DNA of 64,000 bases from Peristeroidobacter soli (lineage in GTDB: Bacteria; Pseudomonadota; Gammaproteobacteria; Steroidobacterales; Steroidobacteraceae): NCBI RefSeq assembly GCF_004138485.1, contig NZ_RYEV01000005.1, forward strand, positions 372,001 to 436,000, written 5' to 3'. Positions 44,106-53,339 of this stretch are shown here, in pieces. A program made the translations under genes and the position numbers. Under the pieces are notes generated by a model. It made no database searches and had not been told where the DNA came from. It worked only from the letters and a program-made list of their open reading frames with translations. Numbering within the stretch: position 1 is the stretch's first letter; every line of letters begins with the position of its first letter.

Positions 44106-46700
44106 ATGAATTCAGCCCATCGCAAACGCCTGCCCGGAACCCAGCTGGATTACTTCGACACGCGTGAAGCCGTCGATGCGATCAAGCCGCACGCTTACGC
44201 CAAGTTGCCGTACACCTCGCGGGTGCACGCGGAGAACCTGGTGCGTCGCTGTGATCCAGCGACGCTCACTGCGTCGTTGAAGCAGCTCATCGAGCGCAAG
44301 CGGGACCTGGACTTCCCGTGGTTCCCGGCCCGCGTCGTGTGTCACGACATCCTCGGTCAGACGGCGTTGGTCGACCTGGCCGGTTTGCGTGACGCCATCG
44401 CGGACAAGGGTGGCGATCCCTCGCAGATCAATCCGGTCGTGCCGACGCAGTTGATCGTCGATCACTCGCTGGCGGTCGAATACGGCGGCTACGACAAGGA
44501 TGCGTTCGCGAAGAATCGGGCGGTGGAAGATCGTCGCAACGACGATCGGTTCCATTTCATCAACTGGACCAAGCTGGCGTTCCGGAACGTGGATGTGATT
44601 CCGCCGGGCAACGGCATCATGCACCAGATCAATCTGGAGCGGATGTCGCCGGTGATTCACGCGGTGGATGGCGTTGCCTTCCCGGACACGCTGGTCGGCA
44701 CGGACAGTCACACTCCGCACGTCGACGCACTTGGCGTGATCGCCATCGGCGTCGGCGGTCTGGAAGCGGAGAGCGTGATGCTCGGTCGAGCGTCGTGGAT
44801 GCGCTTGCCGGACATCGTCGGTGTCGAGCTGACGGGCCGGCCTCAGCCTGGCATCACGGCGACCGACGTGGTGCTCGCGCTGACGGAATATCTGCGCAAA
44901 GAGAAGGTCGTCGGTGCGTATATCGAGTTCTACGGCGAAGGCGCTTCGGCGCTGACGCTGGGCGATCGCGCCACCATCTCCAACATGACGCCGGAGTTCG
45001 GTGCCACGGCGGCGATGTTCTTCATCGACCAGCAGACCATCGACTATCTGAAGCTCACGGGCCGCAGCGATGAGCAGGTGAAGCTGGTCGAGAACTACGC
45101 CAAGCTGACCGGTCTGTGGGCGGACAGCCTGACGACGGCCGAATACGAGCGCACGCTCAAATTCGATCTGTCCTCGGTCGTTCGTAACATGGCGGGTCCG
45201 TCGAATCCGCATAAGCGCCTGCCGGTGTCCGATCTGGCGAAGCGCGGCATCGCTGGCAAATGGGAAGAAATCCCCGGTCAGATGCCCGACGGGGCGGTGA
45301 TCATCGCCGCGATCACGAGCTGCACGAACACCAGCAACCCGCGTAACGTCATCGCAGCGGGCTTGCTCGCACGTAACGCGAATGCTCGCGGCCTCACTCG
45401 CAAGCCGTGGGTGAAGTCTTCGCTGGCACCGGGATCGAAGGCGGTGCAGTTGTATCTGGAAGAGGCGAAGCTGCTGCCTGAGCTGGAAAGTCTGGGCTTC
45501 GGCATCGTGGCGTTTGCCTGCACGACTTGTAATGGCATGTCGGGCGCGCTGGATCCGAAGATCCAGCAGGAAATCATCGATCGCGATCTGTATGCGACGG
45601 CGGTGCTCTCCGGCAATCGTAACTTCGATGGCCGCATCCATCCGTATGCGAAGCAGGCGTTCCTTGCATCGCCTCCTTTGGTCGTTGCTTATGCTATCGC
45701 AGGCACGATCCGCTTCGACATCGAGAAGGACGTGCTGGGCCACGATCAGAGTGGCAAGCCGGTTTACTTGAAGGACATCTGGCCGAGCGATCAGGAGATC
45801 GACGCCATCGTCGCCAAGAGCGTCAAGCCCGAGCATTTCCGCAGGGTGTACGAGCCGATGTTCGCGCCGAGCGCCGCGAGTGCTGTGAAGATCGATCCGC
45901 TGTACAAGTGGCGGCCGCAGAGCACCTACATTCGCCGTCCGCCGTATTGGGAAGGCGCGCTCGCGGGTGTGCGCACGCTGAAAGGCATGCGTCCGCTGGC
46001 GGTGCTGCCGGATAACATCACGACGGATCATCTGTCGCCGTCCAACGCGATTCTGCTGGACAGCGCCGCCGGTGAATATCTCGCGAAGATGGGCTTGCCG
46101 GAGGAAGACTTCAATTCCTACGCGACCCATCGCGGCGATCACCTGACCGCGCAGCGTGCGACGTTCGCGAACCCGCAGCTGGTGAATGAAATGGCGGTGG
46201 TCGACGGGCAGGTCAAGAAAGGTTCTCTGGCGCGCATCGAGCCGGAAGGGAAGGTCACGCGCATGTGGGAAGCGATCGAGACTTATATGGATCGCAAACA
46301 GCCGCTGATCATCATCGCGGGCGCCGACTACGGTCAGGGCTCATCGCGTGACTGGGCGGCGAAGGGCGTGCGTCTCGCGGGTGTGGAAGCCATCGTTGCC
46401 GAAGGCTTCGAGCGCATCCATCGCACCAATCTGATCGGCATGGGCGTGCTGCCGCTGGAGTTCAAGCCCGGCGTGAATCGCAAGACATTCAGCATCGACG
46501 GCACCGAGACGTATGACGTCATCGGCGAGCGCAAGCCGCGTGCGGATCTGACGCTGGTGATCCATCGCAAGAATGGCGAACGCGTCGAAGTGCCCGTCAC
46601 TTGCCGACTGGATACCGCCGAAGAAGTGTCCATCTACGAAGCCGGCGGCGTGCTGCAACGGTTTGCCCAGGACTTTCTCGAGTCATCGAAGGTGGCATAG
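44106..46700 (+). CDS. acnD: Fe/S-dependent 2-methylcitrate dehydratase AcnD
   Basis: An 864-residue aconitase-family protein that dehydrates 2-methylcitrate to 2-methylaconitate, which PrpF then isomerises. The [4Fe-4S] cysteines are in TSCTNTSNP and CTTCNGMSG. The swivel domain contains GADYGQGSSRDWAAKG. The paired presence of prpF and absence of prpD identify it as AcnD rather than AcnA. It starts 26 bases after prpC. Confidence 0.95.
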   Translation: MNSAHRKRLPGTQLDYFDTREAVDAIKPHAYAKLPYTSRVHAENLVRRCDPATLTASLKQLIERKRDLDFPWFPARVVCHDILGQTALVDLAGLRDAIADKGGDPSQINPVVPTQLIVDHSLAVEYGGYDKDAFAKNRAVEDRRNDDRFHFINWTKLAFRNVDVIPPGNGIMHQINLERMSPVIHAVDGVAFPDTLVGTDSHTPHVDALGVIAIGVGGLEAESVMLGRASWMRLPDIVGVELTGRPQPGITATDVVLALTEYLRKEKVVGAYIEFYGEGASALTLGDRATISNMTPEFGATAAMFFIDQQTIDYLKLTGRSDEQVKLVENYAKLTGLWADSLTTAEYERTLKFDLSSVVRNMAGPSNPHKRLPVSDLAKRGIAGKWEEIPGQMPDGAVIIAAITSCTNTSNPRNVIAAGLLARNANARGLTRKPWVKSSLAPGSKAVQLYLEEAKLLPELESLGFGIVAFACTTCNGMSGALDPKIQQEIIDRDLYATAVLSGNRNFDGRIHPYAKQAFLASPPLVVAYAIAGTIRFDIEKDVLGHDQSGKPVYLKDIWPSDQEIDAIVAKSVKPEHFRRVYEPMFAPSAASAVKIDPLYKWRPQSTYIRRPPYWEGALAGVRTLKGMRPLAVLPDNITTDHLSPSNAILLDSAAGEYLAKMGLPEEDFNSYATHRGDHLTAQRATFANPQLVNEMAVVDGQVKKGSLARIEPEGKVTRMWEAIETYMDRKQPLIIIAGADYGQGSSRDWAAKGVRLAGVEAIVAEGFERIHRTNLIGMGVLPLEFKPGVNRKTFSIDGTETYDVIGERKPRADLTLVIHRKNGERVEVPVTCRLDTAEEVSIYEAGGVLQRFAQDFLESSKVA

Positions 46701-46754
46701 CGCCGCCTTCGGCAATGCATACGAGCGTCATTAAATAGAGTCAGCGCCGACATC

Positions 46755-47945
46755 ATGGCCAACGCACCCCAAATCAAAATCCCCGCCACCTATATGCGTG
46801 GCGGTACCAGCAAGGGCGTGTTCTTCCGTTTGCGGGACCTGCCCGCGGCGGCGCAAGCGCCGGGCGCGGCGCGCGATGCATTGCTCCTGCGCGTGATCGG
46901 TAGCCCCGATCCGTACGGCAAACAGATCGATGGCATGGGCGCCGCGACCTCCAGCACCAGCAAGACCGTGATCGTGTCGAAGAGCACCAAGGCCGATCAC
47001 GACATCGATTATTTGTTCGGCCAGGTGTCCATCGACAAACCGTTCGTCGATTGGAGCGGTAACTGCGGCAACCTGTCCGCCGCGGTCGGGCCGTTCGCGA
47101 TCAGCAATGGATTGATCGATCCGAGCCGTATTCCCAAGAACGGGACTGTCACCGTGCGCGTCTGGCAGGCCAACATCGGCAAGACCATCATCGCGCACGT
47201 GCCGATCACCGACGGCGCCGTGCAGGAGACCGGCGATTTCGAATTGGACGGCGTGACGTTCCCGGCGGCCGAAGTGCAGCTGGAGTTCATCAATCCGGCG
47301 GCTGATGAAGAAGGCGCGGGTGGGGCGATGTTTCCTACCGGCAATCTGGTCGATGACCTGGCCGTGCCCGGCGTCGGCACGCTGAAAGTGACGATGATCA
47401 ATGCCGGCATCCCGACCATCTTCGTGAAAGCCGATGCGATCGGCTATACCGGCACCGAGTTGCAGGAAGCCATCAACGGCGACGGCAAGGCGCTGGCGAT
47501 GTTTGAAAACATTCGTGCGCACGGCGCGATTCGCATGGGCCTGATCAAGACGCTCGAAGAAGCCGCAAAGCGACAGCACACGCCGAAAGTTGCGTTCGTC
47601 GCGCCACCGAAGAGCTATGTATCCTCCAGCGGCAAGCACGTGCAGGCGGGCGATGTCGATCTGCTGGTGCGCGCGTTGTCGATGGGCAAGTTGCACCACG
47701 CGATGATGGGCACAGCCGCCGTTGCCATCGGCACGGCTGCCGCGATCCCAGGCACGCTGGTGAATCTGGCCGCGGGTGGAGGAGAGCGCAGCACGGTTCG
47801 CTTCGGTCACCCGTCCGGCACGCTGCGAGTGGGCGCCGAGGCCAGCAAGGTCGATGGCGAATGGACGGTCACGAAGGCCATCATGAGCCGAAGTGCACGC
47901 GTACTCATGGAGGGGTGGGTACGCATCCCGGGCGACGCATTCTAA
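46755..47945 (+). CDS. prpF: 2-methylaconitate cis-trans isomerase PrpF
   Basis: A 396-residue PrpF-family enzyme (diaminopimelate-epimerase fold) that isomerises the AcnD product to the form used by aconitase. Family landmarks: TYMRGGTSKGVFF, the WSGNCGNLSAAVGPFAI segment with its Cys, and the C-terminal FGHPSGTLRVGAEA. It is the last gene of the methylcitrate operon; prpD and prpE are not present in the window. Confidence 0.95.
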   Translation: MANAPQIKIPATYMRGGTSKGVFFRLRDLPAAAQAPGAARDALLLRVIGSPDPYGKQIDGMGAATSSTSKTVIVSKSTKADHDIDYLFGQVSIDKPFVDWSGNCGNLSAAVGPFAISNGLIDPSRIPKNGTVTVRVWQANIGKTIIAHVPITDGAVQETGDFELDGVTFPAAEVQLEFINPAADEEGAGGAMFPTGNLVDDLAVPGVGTLKVTMINAGIPTIFVKADAIGYTGTELQEAINGDGKALAMFENIRAHGAIRMGLIKTLEEAAKRQHTPKVAFVAPPKSYVSSSGKHVQAGDVDLLVRALSMGKLHHAMMGTAAVAIGTAAAIPGTLVNLAAGGGERSTVRFGHPSGTLRVGAEASKVDGEWTVTKAIMSRSARVLMEGWVRIPGDAF

Positions 47946-47956
47946 TAATATGTATC

Positions 47957-47976
47957 GCGCGGCCTTCGGGCCGCGC
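47957..47976 (+). terminator. UUCG tetraloop hairpin after prpF
   Basis: GCGCGGCC (47957-47964), loop TTCG, GGCCGCGC (47969-47976): an 8-base perfect stem with a very stable tetraloop, 11 bases after the prpF stop. No T-run follows, so it is either a weak terminator or an mRNA 3' stabiliser. Confidence 0.6.
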
Positions 47977-48019
47977 CAACTGTGACGTCCGTCACAAAAA
48001 TTCCCCAGCTGTCGCCATT

Positions 48020-48046
48020 TAAGAACTCCGAACGGTCCGCCGCCTT
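48020..48046 (+). promoter_or_regulatory. Sigma-28-like promoter of flagellin gene 1
   Basis: TAAGAACT, 11 bases, GCCGCCTT: the spacing and the TAA and GCCG cores fit the FliA consensus TAAAGTTT-N11-GCCGATAA. The same block stands before the second flagellin gene. Confidence 0.7.
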
Positions 48047-48114
48047 CATGGACTGAGAGCGCGAGGAACCCAAAGTTGTCGCGCTCAGTACGACAACCAC
48101 CAGGAGTTTCAAAC

Positions 48115-49011
48115 ATGCTTTCACTTCACACTAACGCCGCTGCACTCTCCTCGCAGAACGCGGTGGGTAACACCCAGAAGTCCCTGACGACCTCTTTGAC
48201 CCGCCTCGGCACCGGCTTCCGCGTGAACAGCGCGATGGACGATGCCGCCGGCTTGCAGATCGCAACCCGTCTCGATGCGCAGACCCGCGGCATGGCCGTC
48301 GCTCAGCGCAACACGCAGAACGGCATCTCCATGATGCAGACTGCCGAAGGCGCGTTCAGCGAATTGACCAACGTGCTGCTGCGTATGAAGGATCTGGCGA
48401 CCGAAGCGTACAACGCCTCTTCGACCACCGAAGACGTGGAAGCGCTGCAGGCCGAGTTCGACGCGCTGGGTTCGGAAGTTGCAAACATCATCAAGAGCAC
48501 TTCGTTCGGCGGCTCGACGCTGTTCAGCGCCGACGGCACGGCGGTGCCGGCCGCGGGTGCGGCTGCTGGTCTGCTCGGCACGGCGGGTGGTATCACCTTC
48601 CAGATCGGCGCCAGCGAGAACGAGACCATGGTCGTCGATACTGAAACCGACCTGGAAGATCTGGCGACTGCGCTGGATGCGGTGAGCGCGAACTATGCCG
48701 CTGCCACTCCGGGCGTGGGCACCGAACTGACCGACGGCAACACCATCATCACGACCATCAACGATGCCATCGCGGCCGTCGGCACGGTGCGCGCGAAGCT
48801 GGGTGCGGCTTCGAACCGTCTCGATCACGTGTACAACAACCTGGGCAACATGATCACGAACACGACCGCTTCGAAGGGTCGCATCATGGACGTGGACTAT
48901 GCCCTGGAAACGTCGAACTCGACCAGCAAGCAGTTGCTGTTGCAGGCGGGTACCTCGGCCCTCAAGCAGAGCAGCAGCTTGTCGCAGCTGGTGATGTCTC
49001 TGATGCAGTAA
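48115..49011 (+). CDS. Flagellin (copy 1)
   Basis: A 298-residue flagellin with conserved N- and C-terminal coiled-coil domains (N-terminus with LSLHTNAAALSSQNAV; C-terminus with LLLQAGTSALKQSSSLSQLV) and only a short, Ala/Gly-rich central part, so the outer D2/D3 domains are nearly absent. It builds the flagellar filament. The ATG has AGGAG 8 bases upstream. It has its own sigma-28-like promoter and terminator. Copy 2 lies about 200 bases downstream and differs mainly in the central part. Confidence 0.95.
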   Translation: MLSLHTNAAALSSQNAVGNTQKSLTTSLTRLGTGFRVNSAMDDAAGLQIATRLDAQTRGMAVAQRNTQNGISMMQTAEGAFSELTNVLLRMKDLATEAYNASSTTEDVEALQAEFDALGSEVANIIKSTSFGGSTLFSADGTAVPAAGAAAGLLGTAGGITFQIGASENETMVVDTETDLEDLATALDAVSANYAAATPGVGTELTDGNTIITTINDAIAAVGTVRAKLGAASNRLDHVYNNLGNMITNTTASKGRIMDVDYALETSNSTSKQLLLQAGTSALKQSSSLSQLVMSLMQ

Positions 49012-49056
49012 TAGTGAGACGCCGCGGTCCTGGTGGCGCGGCCCTCATGCGGATGG

Positions 49057-49086
49057 GAGCCAGTCGTGCAAACGACTGGCTCTTTT
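49057..49086 (+). terminator. Terminator after flagellin 1
   Basis: Perfect 10-base stem GAGCCAGTCG (49057-49066) with CGACTGGCTC (49073-49082), 6-base loop, then TTTT. It separates the two flagellin transcripts. Confidence 0.88.
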
Positions 49087-49115
49087 CGTTTGGTTCATCG
49101 GTGGGTAACGCCATT

Positions 49116-49142
49116 TAAGAACTCCGAACGGTCCGCCGCCTT
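49116..49142 (+). promoter_or_regulatory. Sigma-28-like promoter of flagellin gene 2
   Basis: TAAGAACT, 11 bases, GCCGCCTT: identical to the element before flagellin 1. About 45 bases around it are also nearly identical, so the promoter was duplicated together with the gene. Confidence 0.7.
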
Positions 49143-49209
49143 CATGGATTGAGAGCGCGAAAACCCAGAGTTGTCGCGCTCAACACGACAATCACCAGGA
49201 GTTTCAGAC

Positions 49210-50109
49210 ATGCTTTCTCTTCACACTAACGCTGCGGCGTTGTCTTCGCAGAACGCGGTCGGCAACACCCAGAAGTCCCTGACGACCTCTTTGACCCGCC
49301 TCGGCACCGGCTTCCGCGTGAACAGCGCGATGGACGACGCCGCCGGCTTGCAGATCGCGACTCGTCTCGACGCGCAGACTCGCGGCATGGCCGTCGCTCA
49401 GCGCAACACGCAGAACGGTATCTCCATGATGCAGACCGCTGAAGGCGCGTTCCAGGAATTGACCAACGTGCTGCTGCGTATGAAGGATCTGGCGACCGAA
49501 GCGTTCAACGCCTCGTCGACGACCGAAGACGTGGAAGCGCTGCAGGCGGAGTTCGACGCGCTGGGTTCTGAAGTCGCGAACATCTTCAAGAGCACCTCGT
49601 TCGGCGGCTCGACGCTGTTCACCGCCGACGGTACGGCTCTGCCGGCCGCGGGTGCATCTGACGGTCTGCTGGGCACGGCTGGTGGTATCACCTTCCAGAT
49701 CGGCGCCAGCGAAAACGAGACGATGGTCGTCGACACGGCCACCGATCTGGCGACTCTGGGCGATGATCTGGCCGCCGTCAGCTCCTTCTACGCGACCACT
49801 GCGCCGGCGACCGCGGGTACGGAGCTGTCGGGTGCCAACACCATCATCACGACTATCAATGACGCCATCGCGTCGGTGGGCACGGTGCGTGCGAAGCTGG
49901 GTGCCGCTTCGAACCGTCTCGACCACGTGTACAACAACCTGGGCAACATGATCACGAACACGACCGCTTCGAAGGGTCGCATCATGGACGTGGACTATGC
50001 CCTGGAAACGTCGAACTCGACCAGCAAGCAGTTGCTGTTGCAGGCGGGTACCTCGGCCCTCAAGCAGAGCAGCAGCTTGTCGCAGCTGGTGATGTCTCTG
50101 ATGCAGTAA
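49210..50109 (+). CDS. Flagellin (copy 2)
   Basis: A 299-residue flagellin almost identical to copy 1 over the N-terminal roughly 110 and C-terminal roughly 90 residues, with clear differences only in the central surface part (about 150-215). This is the pattern of a tandem duplication kept similar by conversion or selection. It has its own promoter, AGGAG site and terminator. Having two filament proteins may allow surface variation or segment-specific filaments; that is inference. Confidence 0.95.
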   Translation: MLSLHTNAAALSSQNAVGNTQKSLTTSLTRLGTGFRVNSAMDDAAGLQIATRLDAQTRGMAVAQRNTQNGISMMQTAEGAFQELTNVLLRMKDLATEAFNASSTTEDVEALQAEFDALGSEVANIFKSTSFGGSTLFTADGTALPAAGASDGLLGTAGGITFQIGASENETMVVDTATDLATLGDDLAAVSSFYATTAPATAGTELSGANTIITTINDAIASVGTVRAKLGAASNRLDHVYNNLGNMITNTTASKGRIMDVDYALETSNSTSKQLLLQAGTSALKQSSSLSQLVMSLMQ

Positions 50110-50121
50110 TAGCGGGCACCG

Positions 50122-50153
50122 GGAGCCAGTCCGTGCCAACGGCTGGCTCCTTT
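50122..50153 (+). terminator. Terminator after flagellin 2
   Basis: GGAGCCAG-T-CCG (50122-50133) pairs with CGGCTGGCTCC (50140-50150) with one bulge, then TTT. It resembles the terminator after flagellin 1. Confidence 0.8.
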
Positions 50154-50170
50154 GTTCATAACAGGGCGAC

Positions 50171-51250
50171 ATGACTGGGGATGTGATGACTGCTGCTGTC
50201 GATAGAGTCGCCGCGATCGTTCAGCCGCGCATCATGCAACCGCGCGCCGGTGAGCGAAGAGCGCTGCCCACGCCCGGTGAAACATTGTTACTGACGCTGG
50301 CTGAAGCCGCCGGCGACGATCTGCTCGTGACCATGGCCAATGGCACCGAGCTGCGCCTGATGGGACTGAATCGACTGAGCGAGGCTTTGCGGCCTGGCGA
50401 TACCTTGATGATGCAGGTCCTCGCGACCGAGCCGCATCTGGAACTGGCGTTTCGCGATACGCCAGCGGCGAGCTCCAACGCCAATTCGATCGGCGCCTCG
50501 GCGCCACCTCTGACTCAATACAAGGCCATGCAGCTGGACCAGGCGGTCCTGAAACAAATTGCGTGGCAATTGCCCGATCCAGCCGCGCTGTCGACCGCGT
50601 GGCGATTGCTCGCGCAGGAGCACTGGACGCGATCACCAGGCGAACAGTGGGCACATGCGACGGGAGCGCATTGGGCGCGCGCCGCGGATTTCATCGGCGC
50701 CGATTCGCCGGGACCGCGCGCGGGCACTGCTGCTCTGTTTCGTGAGCCGGCATTCATGGCGAATGCCACGACACATGATCGCTGGGTGTTGCCTGTGTAC
50801 GCCTGGGCAGGAATGCAATTGATGTTACGTCTGGTCGTCGCGATCGATCGGGCGCGTCGCAAACCCCAACGCAAGGGACTGCCGTTGGCGTTGCAGCTCG
50901 GTCTGTCGCCGCCATCGATGGGCGGCATCGTGCTACACATTCAGTCCGCTGGCGAGGATGACGTGGAATTGGTGGTGGCTTGTGAGCAGCGTCCCAGCCT
51001 GCTCGCGATTCAGCAGGCACTGCCGGGGATCGCCTCGGCACTGAGTCGCGCCGGTCTGCGCTTGCGACGGGCTCAGGTCACGCAGGGCAATGCCGTGTTG
51101 AGCGTCGTGAACGAGAACTCGACCAGCATGTTGCCGCCGCATCTCGATGTCGAGTTGCCGTCGCCGTCGCTGTTTCGATCCGCGGCCGAAGCCGCGATCG
51201 TAATTCTGCAACTGCGGCCCAGGCCCGAGCTCAGCCAAGCGACCCGATGA
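50171..51250 (+). CDS. fliK: FliK-like flagellar hook-length protein
   Basis: A 359-residue protein. The C-terminal part (about 230-330) has the FliK signature pattern: LQLGLSPPSMGGIVLHIQS, then a strand-rich segment and a helix ALPGIASALSRAGLRLRRAQV, which corresponds to the substrate-switch domain acting on FlhB. The N-terminal part is low in recognisable motifs. The divergence makes the FliK assignment likely but not certain. ATG 50171 and ATG 50186 are both possible starts. It converges with flhA, overlapping it by 20 bases. Confidence 0.65.
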   Translation: MTGDVMTAAVDRVAAIVQPRIMQPRAGERRALPTPGETLLLTLAEAAGDDLLVTMANGTELRLMGLNRLSEALRPGDTLMMQVLATEPHLELAFRDTPAASSNANSIGASAPPLTQYKAMQLDQAVLKQIAWQLPDPAALSTAWRLLAQEHWTRSPGEQWAHATGAHWARAADFIGADSPGPRAGTAALFREPAFMANATTHDRWVLPVYAWAGMQLMLRLVVAIDRARRKPQRKGLPLALQLGLSPPSMGGIVLHIQSAGEDDVELVVACEQRPSLLAIQQALPGIASALSRAGLRLRRAQVTQGNAVLSVVNENSTSMLPPHLDVELPSPSLFRSAAEAAIVILQLRPRPELSQATR

Positions 51251-53333
51251 TGCTGATGTCCCGGTGCTCCGGAATCTCGTTATACGACAGCACCGAAAGA
51301 CCGGGCGCAAACAGCCTCGCGTATCTCGCGAGCAGCGGCCGGATCTGCGGCATCACCAGCAACAGCGGCGGTACGCCTTGCTGCTTCATCTGCTCGCGCA
51401 TGACTGGCATGTTGGTCTGCAGCTGCGACAGCAGGTTCGGATCGACCGGGTAGTTGTCCAGCGCGACCTTGCCGGTCTGGGTCGCCTGATTGAGCGAACC
51501 GAGCAGCATGTTCTCCAGCTCGCCGGTCAGGTTGAATGCCTTCATCTGCGGCGACTTGCCCAGGATCGAGCTCACGATCTGCCGGCGCAGCGAACAGCGC
51601 ACCTCGGCGGCGAGCAGAATTGGATCTTTCGTGGTCTCGGCACTTTCCAGCAGCGTCGTGGCGATGGGCACGATGTCCTTCAACGACACGTTTTCCGCCA
51701 GCAACAACCGGAACACTTTCAACAACTGACTGTGGGTGAGTGCCTTCTCGACCGCGGCCGAGAGTTTGGGAGACATCGCCGCCAGTCGCTCGAGCAGGGC
51801 GGGCACGTCCTCGTGACGGATGACCTCCGAGAGATGCTCGCGAACCAGTTTCGAGACATGCGTGGCGATCACGCTGGCGCCATCGACCACTTGATAGCCG
51901 AGGCCCAGTGCATTGGCGCGCTCGGCGGCCGCGATCCAGATCACCGGCATGCCATACGCCGGCTCGACGCCAGGAATGCCGTCGATCGGTCCGTAAACCT
52001 GCGCCGAAGCGATGGCCATCAGCTTGTCGGGTTGAATCTCGGCCTCGGCGATCACGCTGCCGTTCAACAGCACCGAATACTGAGTGGGCGGCAACGTCAG
52101 ATCGTCGCGCACGCCAATGGGCGGCAGCAACAGCCCCATCGATTCGCTCATCTGCTGCCGAATGCCTTTGAGGCGGGCATCGAGCGGCGCGCCCTGACCG
52201 CGATCGATCAGATTCACCAGCTTGTAGCCGACGCTGACGGCGAGCGGCTCGACGAAGGGCAGGCTGCGCCAATCCAGTTCCGGTGCCGGCTGCGCGAGAA
52301 TCGCGGCTTCGGTCGCGGCATTCGCATCGGGCTTCTCGGCCTGATGTTTGGTCATGCGCCACGCGGCATACGCCAGCACGGCAGCGAATGAGAGGAACGT
52401 CAGCCACGGCATGCCGGGGATCAAACCCAGCACCAGCATCATGGCCGCCGCGCCCCACAGCACGCTCGGCGATGCGAGCATCTGCGAGCCGACCTGTTGC
52501 TCGAAATCGCCCGAGTCGCTGATACGAGTGACGATGATCGCGGCCGCGGCCGACAGCAACAGCGCCGGAATCTGCGCCACCAGGCCGTCACCGATGGTGA
52601 GCAGGGCGTACAGCTTGAACGCTTCGCCGAACGACAGGCCGTGCATCAGCGAGCCGATGATCACGCCGCCGATCATGTTGATCAACAGCACCAGGATGCC
52701 GGCGATGGCATCGCCGCGCACGAACTTCGACGCACCGTCCATCGCGCCGTAGAAGTCCGCTTCCATCGCGACTTCACGACGCCGCTGCTGCGCCTTCTCC
52801 TGGTTGATCAGGCCGGCGTTCAGATCGGCGTCGATGGCCATCTGCTTGCCGGGCAACGCATCCAGGGTGAAGCGCGCCGACACTTCGGAGATACGCTCGG
52901 CACCCTTGGTCACGACCGCGAAGTTGATGATCATCAAAATGACGAACACCACCAGACCGACGACGAAGTTGCCGCCGATCACCACGTGGCCGAACGCTTC
53001 GATGACGCTACCGGCGGCGTGCGTGCCCTCGTGACCATGCAGCAGCACGACGCGCGTCGAGGCGACGTTCAGGGCCAGCCGCATCAGCGTGGTGGCGAGG
53101 ATGATGGTCGGGAAGATCGAGAAGTCCAGCGGCCGGCGGCTGGTGACGCTCACCAGCACGACGATCAACGCCAGCACGATGTTGAACGTGAACAGCACGT
53201 CCAGCAGCACCGGCGGCAGCGGCAGAATGATCATCGCCAGCAGTGCCATCAGGAAGATGGGCACGGCCGCGCGATGCTGCCGGAGCGAGTGGACGATGCG
53301 ACTCAGGAAATTGTCAGGCGGTGGGGTGCTCAT
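51231..53333 (-). CDS. flhA: Flagellar export apparatus protein FlhA
   Basis: A 700-residue protein. The N-terminal membrane part has about eight helices starting at VPIFLMALLAMIILPL, and contains the conserved cytoplasmic loop segment RISEVSARFTLDALPGKQMA. The large C-terminal cytoplasmic ring domain begins around residue 340. It couples proton motive force to flagellar protein export. It lies 6 bases downstream of flhB on the same strand. Confidence 0.97.
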   Translation of the reverse strand: MSTPPPDNFLSRIVHSLRQHRAAVPIFLMALLAMIILPLPPVLLDVLFTFNIVLALIVVLVSVTSRRPLDFSIFPTIILATTLMRLALNVASTRVVLLHGHEGTHAAGSVIEAFGHVVIGGNFVVGLVVFVILMIINFAVVTKGAERISEVSARFTLDALPGKQMAIDADLNAGLINQEKAQQRRREVAMEADFYGAMDGASKFVRGDAIAGILVLLINMIGGVIIGSLMHGLSFGEAFKLYALLTIGDGLVAQIPALLLSAAAAIIVTRISDSGDFEQQVGSQMLASPSVLWGAAAMMLVLGLIPGMPWLTFLSFAAVLAYAAWRMTKHQAEKPDANAATEAAILAQPAPELDWRSLPFVEPLAVSVGYKLVNLIDRGQGAPLDARLKGIRQQMSESMGLLLPPIGVRDDLTLPPTQYSVLLNGSVIAEAEIQPDKLMAIASAQVYGPIDGIPGVEPAYGMPVIWIAAAERANALGLGYQVVDGASVIATHVSKLVREHLSEVIRHEDVPALLERLAAMSPKLSAAVEKALTHSQLLKVFRLLLAENVSLKDIVPIATTLLESAETTKDPILLAAEVRCSLRRQIVSSILGKSPQMKAFNLTGELENMLLGSLNQATQTGKVALDNYPVDPNLLSQLQTNMPVMREQMKQQGVPPLLLVMPQIRPLLARYARLFAPGLSVLSYNEIPEHRDISIIGSLG

Positions 53334-53339
53334 GCACGG

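Noticed and set aside
44112-46142. Long open frame (676 codons) on the strand opposite acnD
   Set aside because: Arg/His-rich shadow of a conserved enzyme in high-GC DNA; no domain recognised.
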